64,000 nucleotides of DNA from Rhodocollybia butyracea (GCA_015501585.1 JADNRY010000044.1:124001-188000), one strand, 5' to 3'. Counted from the first letter of the stretch, positions 46,857 to 59,444 are shown. Program-made: numbers and translations. The notes: generated from the letters alone by a model not told the origin.

Positions 46857-48589
46857 TCATCCCAAAACTTTTAAGTCGGCGCGGCTCTCTTCCAGGTTTA
46901 CTCTGTGCACAAACAACTTCGTCCAATCGTCGAATACCGCCGGTAAACACCCTATAATTTCAATATGTTGAGCACGCGACACGAAGTAAGGGAAACGTTA
47001 GCTTACAATGTAAGCAATCTTGCCCAGGGTTTAAATGAGCATCTGGCCTTTGCATAGACAAGTCCCATATATCGAAATAATACCATTTTGCATTTTTAGA
47101 TTCTGGGGACCTTTTTTCCGTCATCGAATCAATAGTTTGATTCCACATCTCATTGTGAGGTTTGAACATATCCCAGTCCCATCTCGACCGTTGCTTTTTA
47201 TCATCGGAGGAGACAACTGTTTCTTGGAGACGATGAACAAGACCTTTTTCTTGCAAGCGAGCATGGGCCATGTCTGTATAAGGCATGAAATGATCTTTAC
47301 AGGTTGGGTGACCAGGGGAGGTGGAGCGGTAGTAGATAGAGGTTCGCTCTATAGGCGAAAGCCGACTGGTGACTAGGTCAATCTACCCATGGGAAAGTCA
47401 GTCGGATGTATTATAAATGTTGTAGATTATAAGGATACCATCTGTGGATAAACTGCTTCTAACAGAACTTGTTCCTCTGCGTTTGTAGGAGCACGCAGCA
47501 TCCCCAACTCATGGCGTGACCACTGTGGGATATTTTTAAATTTTATTTTTTCAGGCCTGGAAACAATGAACATACATGAGCACCAGCATTGATCAAGACA
47601 AGTGTATCTTCAGTGACCGAACTTTTCTCTTCTTCTCGAGGCATTGCCAGCCATTTCAGATGGTCCTCCCATCCATCCACCATTTTGTACTTGTGAATCC
47701 ACTTGTAAGTAGGTTTCGCTCCAGTTATTGCTCTTATGTCTGGTTGGTGAAGTAACATATGATCTTCGAGGAGAGTAAAGAATGGACGTTCCATGCGTGA
47801 TTGCGGAACACCGGCTTTCTCCTGGAGAATCTTAGTCATGGGCGAACTTTTGGACAGGACAAATTGTTCAACATTTGCGACTCCTGCTAGTGGCAGGTGC
47901 GGTGGATTGGAGTCAAAGGTAATATTTAGATGACGCCAAGTGTAGTACATTGCATGCCAATGCTGGCGGCTAATCGAATCTGCAAACCGCGTACTTCAAT
48001 GAAACGAACCAAAACCCCCAGTGAATGATAACTTACCACCGACAAGCACGAGACCGCCTGGGCTCTTCAATAAACGCACGACAAACTCGACAGGGTCATA
48101 TTCAAGGAGCATTCCACGGTCCGGAACCCATTCCCAGTTCATTGTATCCACCAATTTTTGCCCTTCCAGCCTCTTTTTTTCTTCTTCATCCTCGGGAGGT
48201 TCGCCAACGCCACATCCAGACCACACAGGGTGGTAAAGATTCGAATACACAGTTTGAACATGCTCCAAGGATGTAAATTTCTCTCTACGAGGAACCCATT
48301 TACCCACAGCGCACTCATAAGACTGACACAGAAATGGTAACTGTGTTACCGGGGGTAAAACAACCACATTATCGTCGGGGTCATGTGCGTTGTAGGGAGC
48401 TTCGGTCTCTTGTGTATCGTGATACGTATCTTCGGGAAAATCAAAGTCGAATAAAGGTCGTTCTTTGAACGAACGGCTGTTGATCCAATCGGACAGTTGT
48501 TGGTGAACAGATACAAGCACAAATACGGATACTAAGAAGAGGGATATAACGCGTAGCTTGGACCGTTGCATGGAGGAAGATGGTGACAT
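46857..48589 (-). CDS. PC-esterase/TBL-like (Cas1/PMR5 family) Golgi membrane protein
   Basis: Type II membrane protein of the SGNH acyl-esterase superfamily; relatives O-acetylate cell-wall or capsule polysaccharides in the Golgi. A signal anchor lies at about residues 12-28 (LRVISLFLVSVFVLVSVH). The luminal part has Cys-containing blocks (PFLCQSYECAVGKWVPR; YHPVWSGCGVG). The nucleophile motif appears as GLVLVGDSISRQHWHAM once an intron is removed. Further blocks are TLVLINAGAHWSRHELGM and KWYYFDIWDLSMQRPDAHLN. The final exon (46857 to about 46930) supplies DCLHWCLPAVFDDWTKLF with the catalytic Asp/His pair. All triad elements are present, so the enzyme is probably active; the acceptor sugar is unknown. 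Confidence 0.86.
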
Positions 48590-49099
48590 CCGCTATGATA
48601 GTAATGAAGCTCATAATTTGCACTGCGGACCAGCGGTCCGCGGGCCGATGAGTTACCAAGCGCCCAGTTGCCTAGTTCTGTGAAGTGTTAAGTCTTCATT
48701 GGTTTCTCATGCAGAAGGTACATGTACATAGTGGGAGATCCGATGTTCTGCTACTCGGGAATATTTCGCTCTTCTGGTTCGTTTTTCATCTCCGGTATTA
48801 TTTCCAGGACTTCGGTAAGAACGCAGATTTTCCAACGTATACCATAACGCTACTTAAAGCTCGATTCCCGAAAGCAGCCCTTTCTTTCTTCCATAAGTTC
48901 TTCCCCGAATGTCAAATACAACCTCAGATCCTCCGCCGTCCATTCTTTCGATGGGTGTCGATCTTTCTTCATCTTTCGACTCTTTCTTTTACGGTAAGAT
49001 GCACCTGCAGTTTTTTTTTCTTAGCGCGATCCGATGATTTCTCTTTGCAGGTGTCATCATCTCTACCGGGCAAGATTGCTGGGTTATGAATTGTATTAT

Positions 49100-51055
49100 C
49101 AAAACTGATTGCTTGAGTAGACTGTTTGGCCATCGTTCAGCTGTGGACATATATCAACATGAGTCGTGACCGCTGGTTATTTCGAGTACTGGTATGTACG
49201 TGCACGCGCAAGTACAGATCCTCAGCTGACACTTTGTATATGTCCTTTGATCGTTTGATAGGTGATATCTTTGTTGTGAGCTCAATCCGAGGCATCTTGG
49301 GAGTGATCTCAAAATAATAAATCTCGGGTAGCCTCTTGGACTTGGCTGCCACATACTTTGACGTCGGTCTCCTGCATTTCTACCTGGTAAATATTTATTC
49401 ATCTGTTCGGCTCAAAACTCGAAACGCGCTCGCTTCATCGTACCTCTGAGAATATACACATACGTACTAACAACTCCAATTTCCTAGGTATCTCATTTCG
49501 GTGATGTTTTCATATTCACCACACCCGAGACGTACGTGCAGAGGATCATGGTTTTTGCCTCTGCGTAATTTAGACTAATTCGCTAACTTTCTCATTGCCA
49601 CTTAGGTTCTTGATAATCGAAATATTACTCACGGCAGTCATTGTTTTTGTGTAAGTGCTTTTGACTTGAAAGTATTAACCAATTGAGCTTTGAAGTGTGG
49701 ATTTATATTTTGCATCTCGTGTCGCTATACGTTGAGTGATTGGGTTTTTAAGACTCTGAGGAAATCTCTTACTCGGATAGGGTACATGTATAGTCAAGCA
49801 GGTTCATTGGAGTGTTTTGGTGGTCATTGTAAGCACTGCTGCTACACTAGTAATAACTGAGAAGCTGATGTGCCCATTCTTAGGTCACCACAGATGTCCT
49901 AGCCCTTTGTCAGTCTCAGAGTTTTCGATGTGAGATGGCTACTAGTCGAACTAATACGGCTTCCACCCAGTCATTAGCATTCGTAGGTTGTCGTACAACC
50001 TCTTCAGCACATACTAACACTGTGGAATGTGTCTGAAAGTATCAGTTATCATATCCTTCAATTCAGTATTCTTCGCAAACCACGGGTTTACACCAGAACA
50101 CAACGAAGTAGCTGATCATTACACTCATACATCTCTCACTCATCGCAACTCACTGCAGATCGTTATAGGAATTGAGAACGGTATATCGACGGTATGCGAA
50201 ATGCTGGCGACTGCAGCTCTCGCATGGTCTCTTCGGTCTTCGAGGACGGGTGCGTCAAGGCACGTAAACATTTTTGTGATGGTGAAAATTTTCGGTCATA
50301 CCATGTTAATCTCAAAGCTTGGTCCTACGTAGAACCGACAGCGTCCTGCTGAAACTTTACTCCTATACAATCACACGGGGAATACTTTTGACCGTCATAC
50401 AAGTTTTGGCTCTTGTTGTTTACCTGGCGCAACCTTCGAAACTAACATGGTAAGCTAACCTTGGATTGCTCTTCAAGTATATGAATGTTCGGAAAGGCTG
50501 GCGTTCCATATGTGTTTGAGCAAGTTGTATTTCATCACCATGAGTGAGATTTTATGCTAGTCATATTTGTTTCGGTGACTGATTTTCTTCTCAGCTGCGA
50601 TGTAAGTTTACCCATACTACTTTCTTCCAAGTAGTAACGATTCATAGGCTCAACACTCGCCCTTACCTACGGAGGAGTCTGGACAGGACCATCACAGACT
50701 CTGAAGTTGGCGAAGTTATTCGTCGCTGTGGGCCCTCTATTGTCAGGGGGACAAGCTTTGTGCTTGAATCAAATGCAGACTCGCACCAATCAGAGTCCGA
50801 TTATAGACTGACTCAACTATCAACGTCAGTAGTGAGTGAAGATCCAGTGCGTCCGTATCTTTCTATTCAGGAGTAATCATTGAATGCTTTGCTGTCATCT
50901 AGGAAGACCACGAAGAGTCTATGATTTCAGTCAAAGGTCAGGAGAACTTCCTTGCCGAATCATTGTTTGATGAGACTGGTACGTACTAGTCCCAACGGCT
51001 CTCCGACCGATTATTATAAGCAGAAATCGGATTCAGACTCCTGTTGATACGGTGA
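49100..51055 (+). CDS. DUF6534-type multi-pass membrane protein (5' end unresolved)
   Basis: Agaricomycete-specific family of integral membrane proteins with a saposin-like or 7-helix layout; function unknown. Recognisable exons: AIVQLWTYINMSRDRWLFRV L; SLLDLAATYFDVGLLHFYLV; SHFGDVFIFTTPET; FLIIEILLTAVIVFV; ENGISTVCEMLATAALAWSL; TDSVLLKLYSYTITRGILLT VIQVLALVVYLAQP; and the cytosolic end LNTRPYLRRSLDRTITD, followed by a Ser/Glu-rich tail with GPSIVRGTSFVLESNA. The TDS..LxxYxxxxG-x-LTxxxxL pattern and LNTR ending are the family's usual markers. Exons are short and numerous. The N-terminal exon(s), probably 48,990-49,100 or before, and exact joins were not settled. Confidence 0.65.
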
Positions 51056-51454
51056 GCAAACTAGAAGCCGGCTTTGTACCCGAGGTTGAAGTTTTGACGG
51101 GTAGAGGTTCATGAACATTGATTTGGAGAAGGCTGTAGCAGAGTCAAGTCTTGATGATGTCGATGAAACACGTCCTGGAGCAGACAGGGTAGCTGGGCAG
51201 ATAGCCCATCAGTAAGTATGTATTAGCATGTCCAGTGGTGATAGCGAGAGCGACGATTGCGATGAAGAACAATGGTACAAAATGCAGGGGGTGATGATGA
51301 CAACAACTAACAGGGGATGATAGTACAAAGCAAAAGATGGCAAACGATAGCAAGAAGAAAGCATAGTCCTAGAGGCTAGAAGTGATGATCCGAGTTGCTA
51401 GACAGCCGATTTGAGTGTTACAGAGTAAACGAAAGCATGCAGCACCATACCTAT
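51056..51454. other. Convergent 3' spacer, nothing recognised
   Basis: 3' flanks of the DUF6534 gene and of the minus-strand gene at 51455. No further structure. Confidence 0.4.
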
Positions 51455-52096
51455 TCAGTCAGCTGGGAAGCTTTTTCTCCACGTTTTTTTACGAGGGGAA
51501 CGCTGGGTAAAGTCCAAGTAGCAATCACTATAACTTCGAAATATACATTCGGACTCGTCATATTCGACAAGTGTGGCCCAAATGCAATGCCAGCGTGGAT
51601 TCTGTTGATCTGAAAACTTGAAAGCGACGCCTGCGTGTTCCTGGTCCCATCTGACGGGTTCATGATCATGTTTCTGCTTGCGTTGGAAAGCTTTATCGCA
51701 TAGCTTTATTATGGCACAATCCACGATCTCGAGGGTTTCCATCCCAACGGTCCCGCTGGTGGCCAGAGTTCGGAAAGCTTCGTCCATTTCAAGCTGTTTT
51801 GGGACGCCTTTCCAACGAGGACTGTAGCCATCAACCAAGATCTGAGCACTGGTGTTGTCGTGGAAATCAAGAGTAAGAGTAGGATGGACCGTAGAGAGTG
51901 ATATTCGGATGATTTTTCTGCCTATGAGTTGTTCAGGATCTATACTAAGGCCAAGTAAATACAGTGAGTTAGGAATGAGGGGAAGTACTTGCCCAATAGC
52001 ATCGCGGCAAGTTAGAGATGGCGGCCGAGGTCTCTTTTTCGTCGGCGAATTCGATGAACTGCCAGAGGAAACTGACGAGAGATCATCGTCAAACAT
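51455..52096 (-). CDS. Hypothetical protein, about 210 residues
   Basis: Single open frame from MFDDDLSSVSSGSSSNSPTK to SFPAD. The start has an acidic/Ser-rich stretch and a basic TKKRPRPP patch. The rest alternates strand-like and charged segments (RKIIRISLSTVHPTLTLDFH; RWKGVPKQLEMDEAFRTLAT). No transmembrane part or signal peptide. No family was recognised. It begins 102 bp from the start of the MAP kinase kinase gene in the opposite direction; a 3' intron is possible. Confidence 0.5.
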   Translation of the reverse strand: MFDDDLSSVSSGSSSNSPTKKRPRPPSLTCRDAIGQVLPLIPNSLYLLGLSIDPEQLIGRKIIRISLSTVHPTLTLDFHDNTSAQILVDGYSPRWKGVPKQLEMDEAFRTLATSGTVGMETLEIVDCAIIKLCDKAFQRKQKHDHEPVRWDQEHAGVAFKFSDQQNPRWHCIWATLVEYDESECIFRSYSDCYLDFTQRSPRKKTWRKSFPAD

Positions 52097-52197
52097 GACG
52101 GACAGGAGAAAGGCCCGACCGAACAAACCAAGAAGTTAAAGCAATATTTTGTTCCCACGTGATTTAATTATTCCTTCGCAACGATACTGACCAGAGT

Positions 52198-53944
52198 ATG
52201 CAGACTCGTCCTCCTACACTGCGAGGTCCACATGGTCCGCGCCCGCGCGAACCAAAGATATTTCAAGATACCCCGCCGTTGACAATCAAGAAAATTAACC
52301 AGCCGCCTTTATCTGATTCGCTTTCGTCTAGACCTTCTGGACTAAAACTCACAATCGGCACTCCTTCTGGTCGCCCAACAACTCCAAAGCCACCAAAACT
52401 CAGTATTCCTCTACCATCCAGTGATTATGATGGATACTATGGTGGGGGACCCGCGCCAGTTGCATCTTCTGGTGGCTCAGAAGGTGAAGTCACCATACTT
52501 CCACGAGCCACCACGAACCCGGATGCGATTACTGTTCATCCAAAACGAGATGAACCTATGGAAAACCTTCGCAATGTAATCTCTAAAATGCCCAGTATGC
52601 ATATTGCAGACGATGCTGCCGATGACTCTGTCGTGCATGACGCACTTTTCTCTGATCCTTGGTCTGATGATGTGTTGGAAGAGGTTTCCAGGCTTGGAGA
52701 AGGCGCCGGCGGTGCAGTCCACAAAGTCAAAGACAAGCGCACGGGTAAAATCTTAGCCCGTAAAACGATCACTACTCGCGAAGCACCCATGAAGCAGCTC
52801 GAGCGCGAGCTGTCTATCATGTCTTCCACCCAACACATCAACATCATTCACTTCCATGGCGCTTATATGTCTCCGTCCTCGAGCGAGGTCAAAATCCTGA
52901 TGGACTATTGTGAGGGTGGCAGTTTGGAGAGTATTGGAAAGCAGATCAAAGAGCGAAATGCGATTGTGGGCGAAAAAATTGCAGGTCGTCTAGCGGAAGG
53001 GGTCAGTCGCGTTGGTTCGTCGCTAATCATTTTACTAACCGATTAAAGGTTTTACAAGGGCTCGCGTATCTCCATACCAAGCAGACAATACATCGTGACA
53101 TTAAACCTTCCAACATCCTCTTAACCAAGGAAGGTATTGTCAAACTATGTGATTTTGGAGTTTCTGGAAAACTAGAGGGATCAATGGCCTACACATTCAC
53201 CGGGACAAGTTTCTACATGGCTGTAAGTAATACCCTCATTAAAATTGGTTATCGATTAACACGATTATCTTTAGCCGGAACGTATCTGCGGGCACACATA
53301 TAGCATAAGATCAGACGTCTGGTCTACCGGAATCTCGTTGTTAGAGCTCGTTCAAAATCGCTTCCCTTTTCCCAATGACTTGCCCCCTATCGAGTTGATG
53401 ATGTACATCACCACAGGCGAGGTAGGTTGTCACCGGCCGTCAACCGGGCATTTTTAACATTTATTCTCAGCCTCCTCGATTGGAAGATGATGCTGAGGTA
53501 GTCTGGAGCTCTGATATGAAGGACTTCATCAAACAAACGTAGGTCCTATTGCTTGTTACCTCCGTTTGATGACACGAGCCTTTTGCAGCTTGACCGTGGA
53601 TCCAGCCAACCGCCCTACGCCCAAAGATATGCTTTCACATCCATGGATAGTGGAAAAACATGAAGTTGGAAGTTCACATGACAAGGTGGCTGCGCCAGGT
53701 TTGGCGTTGGAAAAGAACAACCCGGTCAAAGGACGAGTATGTGATTCTGCCTCCGTATCAGCTACATATTAATGAAAGCTCCTTCCCAGCTCAAGCCAGT
53801 CTCGGCCTGGAACAGCCAATGGTCACTCGAGGCCCTCTTCGTCGGGCTCGTCTCCAAGGGCCGAGGATACTTGATTATGCCTCTTCTCCTTCGGCGGTTC
53901 TCCCTTCTTCCTCCGCTTCTCACAATCTCTATGTCATGGCGTGA
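52198..53944 (+). CDS. MAP kinase kinase, Mkk1/2 (cell wall integrity) type
   Basis: Dual-specificity kinase that activates the Slt2/Mpk1-type MAP kinase downstream of PKC and Bck1. The Pro/Ser-rich N-terminus contains [12 protein letters not shown], where MAPK docking sites usually lie. Kinase core from [20 protein letters not shown]: Lys in [38 protein letters not shown], activation loop [20 protein letters not shown] with Ser/Thr at the MAPKK positions, and [13 protein letters not shown]. The family end HPWI.. followed by [15 protein letters not shown] is split over two frames: one base too many seems present in the A run at 53654-53658. In the recorded frame translation stops at 53772; in the homologous frame at 53944. 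The assignment to Mkk1/2 rather than Pbs2 or Ste7 rests on the GEGAGGAV loop and the C-terminus. Confidence 0.9.
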
Positions 53945-56238
53945 CCTAATGCGTTTCTCTACTCGCTTTTTCATCTGTCTACTCTGAGCTTCCATCTCAC
54001 GGCGTGTCCTAATACAATTCTGCTCTTCGTTTTCTTATCTCCAATTCGTGCTTTCGTGGTTATCTGGTTCTCGCTTTCCGTGAGTTTTTTTTGGTTGATT
54101 TATACACATACCTACAGTTCAATCATATACATTATATCTGCAATACATACTCTTTACTTTCCGCACACAATGGTCGAACGTTCTTCGAGTCCTTTCCCAA
54201 GCTTGCCACTTCACTCGATTTTTGTTGGTTTTTGCTATGGTTTTGCTATACATATAATACTATCGCCGCTGTATTCTTTCTTTTTTGTGCGAGCTCTTCT
54301 GCGCATGCGTAGATCCCGGAGACCAATAAAATCTCTCTTTCCTAGTTTCTTGGGTTTTAAGGTTGAAGTAGGATATGCAACACAGATGCCAAGTGACTTA
54401 CAACCTTTATTGAAACGCGGGGACCAACAACCTTTCAAACTTGAAGGTGTTGAAAGTACGTAAACCTAGAGGTTGAACGTTAAACCTCTCCAATGAAGGT
54501 GGTATATAACTCTCCGTGTATGTATGCACACAGAATAGCCCAAGAACGAACCTGCCCGGATGATCGAACGTAATTTTCCCCTTCCCTCCTCCCCACGGGC
54601 CCGACTTCGCTATATGTCCTCCTAGTCTCTTTCACTCAAGTACAGCCACTCGCCAATAGCCGAATGGCTATTCATGATCGAAGCTCTGCAGATCATAATC
54701 TGAGCTGGAATAAATAAGCTCAACTTGTACATAGAGTTGAAGCAGGCGCTTAGTCTGAGAACGCGAAAGCCTATTGATATTACGATATCATCTCTCAAGG
54801 TTTTCATGAATCACTTTGAAGATAACTGTGCTTGGAGGAGTGCAGGGGGTCCGGGCAGTGGGACCCAGTCCCTCATTCCTCCCCTGAAAGAGTATCTAGA
54901 GGTTTTCATTTGATAATTAAAATTTGGTGCAGACGGAGATCAATGTGGTTTTGCCTCGAGCTCCGACCTCGGAAACAATCCAGACATGTACATGCTTGCA
55001 GGTACTGCAGCTGTGGAGGGACATCAGGGGTGTCAGAACTCATTTGATAGTTATTAAGTGCACGGCGGAGCCTGTCGAGCTACGTCTTTGCGCTACATGC
55101 ATGCAGAGGCCAAAAATTAAAAATTTGAATAAAATGGTACTGTTAACTGATGCAGCGCTGATGCGGCGTGTTCCAAAAACATGCCCGAAGTGGGGTAGTC
55201 TGGTTCCTAGTTTCCTCTCGCGGTTGAAAATTACTCGCCCATTACGCCCTCCGGCAGGCCTCTCCACAGTTTTGTTCCTCCTCCTCGCTAATCTTGAGTC
55301 ACTGTAAATGTACATATCACACTCGAGGTAACGGACCTCTTAGTACACTCGCCGCTCGGTGACCGATGAGATCTTGAGAGACCGAACTGCACTCGCTTGA
55401 TCATCCCAAATTAATGATGATACTTGCTCCTCTCCTTCGGTGAGGATTGCAAAGTTGATCAAGCCGTGAGAGGGTAGCATCAGCCTCCAAACCATCTGCA
55501 AATGGCTGGGATATTCTCAGTGTCGGTGTCAGTAATGCTCGAACCCCTACATGCATACCACGGACTGGCATGTGCTAGGGAATATTATGTACAAATCATG
55601 TCTTCTGTTGTTTTCTTTGCTCGCCATTTCCGCATGTCTTTGAATATAATCAGTGACAAATAAGCAGCAGAGAAGGGCTCAATCTGTGAGAAGTAAAAAA
55701 ATTGGGGGATATCATTGCACTACCCAAAGCCAACACGATACCAAACCAAACGTCCCTACGTATTCATGTATCATCATAAGAGCATATTTGACCATGGCTC
55801 TTCTTGGCTTAAGAACTGAAACGTGTCTGTGATCGGAACAAATCCGCCGACCCTCCGACCAAATATCAAAACATTCGCGCATCAGGTCAACATCAGGTAA
55901 AAAGAGAAGAGAATTTCCGCAAGAAAATTGGAAATGCATATATAACTTATTATCATTCCTTGTTTCAACTTTCCATTTTTAGCACAACAAAACGTACTAA
56001 AACTAAAATATAGGCCCCTCTATCGGAGTCCATAGGCCTCCTCGAGGAATTGACATGAATTTTCCTATCAGGTGGATGGTATAATGGAGCATAAATAGAG
56101 TACGCGGCCTGCGACCCTTTCGCTAGATAGGATATTCGGTGATCACGGTGCTGGCCCGTATATTTGAGCCACTTGATTCTTCTTCCACCTTTATAAGGAT
56201 CGGTTCTTGTCTTTCATCTCATCCCTTTTCCCCTTTGT
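53945..56238. other. 2.3-kb intergenic region, no gene supported
   Basis: Pyrimidine-rich 3' flank up to about 54300. Open frames at 54056-54463 and 54924-55307 have biased composition and no motifs. Nothing RNA-like was identified. Confidence 0.4.
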
Positions 56239-57319
56239 ATGATGTCCTAGTAAGCTTCTTTATGTTCTCTATAGATATGGTCATTTTACTCGCTCCCTCT
56301 TAGCCACTTACCATCGTCAGGGTCGCCACCGAATTATTACCCTCCGCAACATATCCTCCAGCCTCATGTAACACCTCCTCAATCACGGCAAGAAACGACC
56401 AGCAGCGAAAACGCCCCAAATACTCCCGCTCGAAGACAGGCTGTTTAACGTGTCGCGTGAAAAAAATCAAGGTATGTGTGTTTCGAGTTTCTCCTCTTAC
56501 TTTAGTTTGATCACTGTTTAGTGTGACGAAGCGAAGCCAAGTTGTATGCGATGTTCTCATGGGCAACGAGATGTACGTTCTTTGACTATCAATCCTTGTG
56601 AGCAATGTTTAAAAAAGAATAATCAGTGTACATGGCCATTAGATGCAACCCGGCTCGAAGAAAATCTACCTCGAGAAAGGACTCCTTGGAATTGGATGGA
56701 CGACCATCCACAGCTGGTTCATCGATATCGGAGGGCTCCACTCCTCCGACTAGAGATCATACTCCGCCGCGATCCCATCCAGTGGAACTCGATCTACCGC
56801 CTCTTGCATCAGGAGAACAACATCGTTAGTCACTGATCCTAACGGCGACATGCACATCGATGTTCACGGTCGTCTTTTTCAGCGAGCCCTACTTTCAACT
56901 TCATCGACATCCTTTACCTACCTCCGACTCTTTTCGTCGGCACGAGTTGAGTTCTTTAAATCACATTTCTACAATGACCGATTTTTATCAGTAGCAGAGA
57001 TCGCTTCGCGTATACCCATCCTTCTGATTCGTCCTCAAGTCTCCAAATGGATCCATTACCAGAAAATGCGACTTATGTCCCTCAGCATCGTTATGATCAT
57101 TCTTATACCTCTCATACCGGAGCAGCGCGTGCTTCTACTGGCCTCGGTATGCGCGCTGGCGAGCATATTTCGCCTCCTACTCAGTGGCATGTCCCCCTTT
57201 GCTCAGTCCAATTATGGATCCCTATGTGAGTATATCCTGGTTAGAGCTGCAGCGTTGCATCCTGAAGTTCATCTTCTAGTATCCGCCCATGACTGTTCGC
57301 AATATGATGGGCCATGATT
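56239..57319 (+). CDS. Zn2Cys6 transcription factor, frame-disrupted
   Basis: Fungal binuclear zinc-cluster regulator. The DNA-binding domain is spread over three exons: KRPKYSRSKTGCLTCRVKKI K, CDEAKPSCMRCSHGQRD and CTWP, giving the six Cys in CxxC..CDE..CxxC..C order. The region before it (LPSSGSPPNYYPPQHILQP) and the Ser/Pro/Thr-rich region after it (RPSTAGSSISEGSTPPTRDH.. VELDLPPLAS) are in other frames with no intron able to link them. Apparent one-base losses lie at the A run 56408-56411 and at about 56645-56665. Further 3' exons carry EPYFQLHRHPLPTSDSFRRH and a His/Tyr/Pro-rich tail near 57050-57230. No fungal-specific domain (middle homology region) is seen. The end at about 57319 is approximate. 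Predicted nuclear; targets unknown. Confidence 0.7.
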
Positions 57320-58701
57320 CACCTCATGAACTACACCACCGATACCGATGAACTGTAATTCTCCGACGGCTTCGACATTCGAATTGACGACATGGAAGCG
57401 CAAACGTTTATTTATATCAACACACCCTGCATTGTCTTGTCGTACTTCATCCTCGCCGCCTACTACATATCTCCGCCTAAGTTTGTTTGGTGAGCAACGG
57501 ATGTATGCGGTGGAACCTTCGAAGTGTTGGTAAATAAAGCACTTGGAATTTATGTACATACAACATTCATATTTGTATTCTGGGACATGATTATATGTAT
57601 GTAACATGTTTACAGGTAAAATCAGGTAAAATCCCACTCCTTCTGGAGCGAGGCTTTTATTGTTATATGCTTCGCGGGTACATCATGCATCATGCCCAAC
57701 CTGGCTTGGGTATTGCTATTATATATATACTTTTGCAACAAAAGTCAAAAGTACCATCAGAGTCTGTAAAGCAATGAATTTGCGAGTTAGTGTGGGAGGC
57801 TGGCCTTTCGGAAATACGGTTTATGGTACCGATGGGGACTGGTAGGGATCGTCTGAGAGCCTCTGAAAGCAGCTGAAAGCTCGAAGAATTTCGAATCGCT
57901 GATGAAATTTCTCAATTCATCATGGCCTCTCCCTGAACTTGCCCTGAACTGGAGTACTGGCGCGTCAAATGATTGCCTTGCCTGAAAAATAGAGGCAATC
58001 AACTTTACATACCACAATGCCCACCGACATCACTACTGTATTTTGTTTGATGTCGTTTGGAGTAAGACTCTTCCTGACTCTTCCTTGAGTAAACGGTTTT
58101 TCTTCGCTCTCATGAATTCTGACTTGAGACTCGTAAAAAAAATCAAAGGAAATAATGATTAAAACGCCCGAACATACATACCCCACTACATTTTAATATC
58201 CACCGCAGTTTAGTTTGGTGGTCAAGATGGTTTACTCGTGAATCCATGGCTCTTCATCGAATCCGGGTGACAAATATGTACGTCAGGAACTCCATGCAAA
58301 GGTTAAGCTTCGTACTTTTCACCGGGCCCGTTACTATCTGGATCAGGCCTAGCGTTCTCGTTAAGCAGCCTCGCTATTTGGCTGAGGAAAGCACGCAGCC
58401 CAAGTCTATTGGCTGACGGTAGTAAGCACTCTTCATGATGTTCTATAGCTCCGTGACATACTAAAATTAATACCCTTCTTTCTAGATTGATATTGGTAAA
58501 CAGAGAATAGGGGGCTTAGATCTCCCCGATGGTAGCTCGTATAGAACGGAGCAGATTGTTGCGTACAAGTAATAAGCGTTCGGCGCGTGAGTAACCGCGA
58601 CAAGAGACTGGGTGATAAACAGACCGGAAGTATGTAAGTGCCGTGTGCTCAGCGTTCAGCGCCTATCAGTAATTCGCCTTGACATCGACTACACATCACA
58701 A
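57320..58701. other. Intergenic, no gene supported
   Basis: AT-rich; contains an AGGTAAAATC direct duplication near 57614-57632 and a CTGAAAGCAGCTGAAAGC duplication near 57863-57880. No exon-like series was found. Confidence 0.4.
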
Positions 58702-59444
58702 ATGGGTAAATATCCTTCAAATCTGCAAGAATTATCTATTAATCGATTTTCAGCCTCATCCGAAGAAGTTTTCTTGAACGAACCTCATCCCCCTCACCCG
58801 AACGCCCTGGAGGCTTTCGGTCATGTCCTTCAGACTATCAAGCATAATATTATTCACTCTCGAGTTTGTTGTTATGTTCTGCTTTTTTGAGCTGATACTA
58901 CCAAACTTTGTAGCATGACTGGGACAAGCATGAACCCAAAATGTGGTCCAGAGCCGCCGGAGTATCCGATGCGGAGCTCGTTGATTTTAAGCTCGAGGTG
59001 CACCCAAAGAAAGAATGTTAGAAGATCACATTTTCTAATCTATCGAACAACTGCTTGTTCGTTTTGTGTACAGAAGGATCTTATAACTGTACGCAGCGCA
59101 GCTGTCTCGTATGGAACCATTATCCTCGGCAAGATCAGGATTCCTGCCATCAATGACGAAGAAGGTGAAGGTTTCATTCATGTTCGGTACGTTATTTCAT
59201 CGTACATTTCTCGCTATTCACTCATCTATGTATGTACAGGATCCATGATCCCCCTAACAGGGTCAGTTTTGTACTCTTCAACGTACGGCCTGCTCACGCA
59301 TGCTGGTCTTTTAAACAGGGCGCCGAGGAGGTCACTTTTCACTCAATCTTTACAGATGAAGGAAACAAAAACGCCGACGGCCAAGCGCAAACGTGGCGTG
59401 CTATACAGACTAAGGATACTCCTCTCGAATTCTTCAACGAGTAA
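58702..59444 (+). CDS. Conserved-looking hypothetical protein
   Basis: Likely start MGKYPSNLQELSINRFSASS. Exon 1 ends ALEAFGHVLQTIKHNIIHSR at a GTTTGT donor. The next exon reads HDWDKHEPKMWSRAAGVSDA ELVDFKLEVHPKKE. After another intron come KDLITVRSAAVSYGTIILGK, IRIPAINDEEGEGFIHVR, IHDPPNR and GAEEVTFHSIFTDEG.. KDTPLEFFNE. The soluble C-terminal part is beta-like and ends exactly in an acidic LEFFNE. Splice signals are good. I have seen similar endings in agaricomycete hypothetical proteins but know no function. No signal peptide or membrane helix. Confidence 0.6.

Noticed and set aside
54056..54463. 135-codon plus-strand frame with hydrophobic start
   Set aside because: Lies in pyrimidine-rich 3' flanking DNA of the MAPKK gene; low complexity, no family features.
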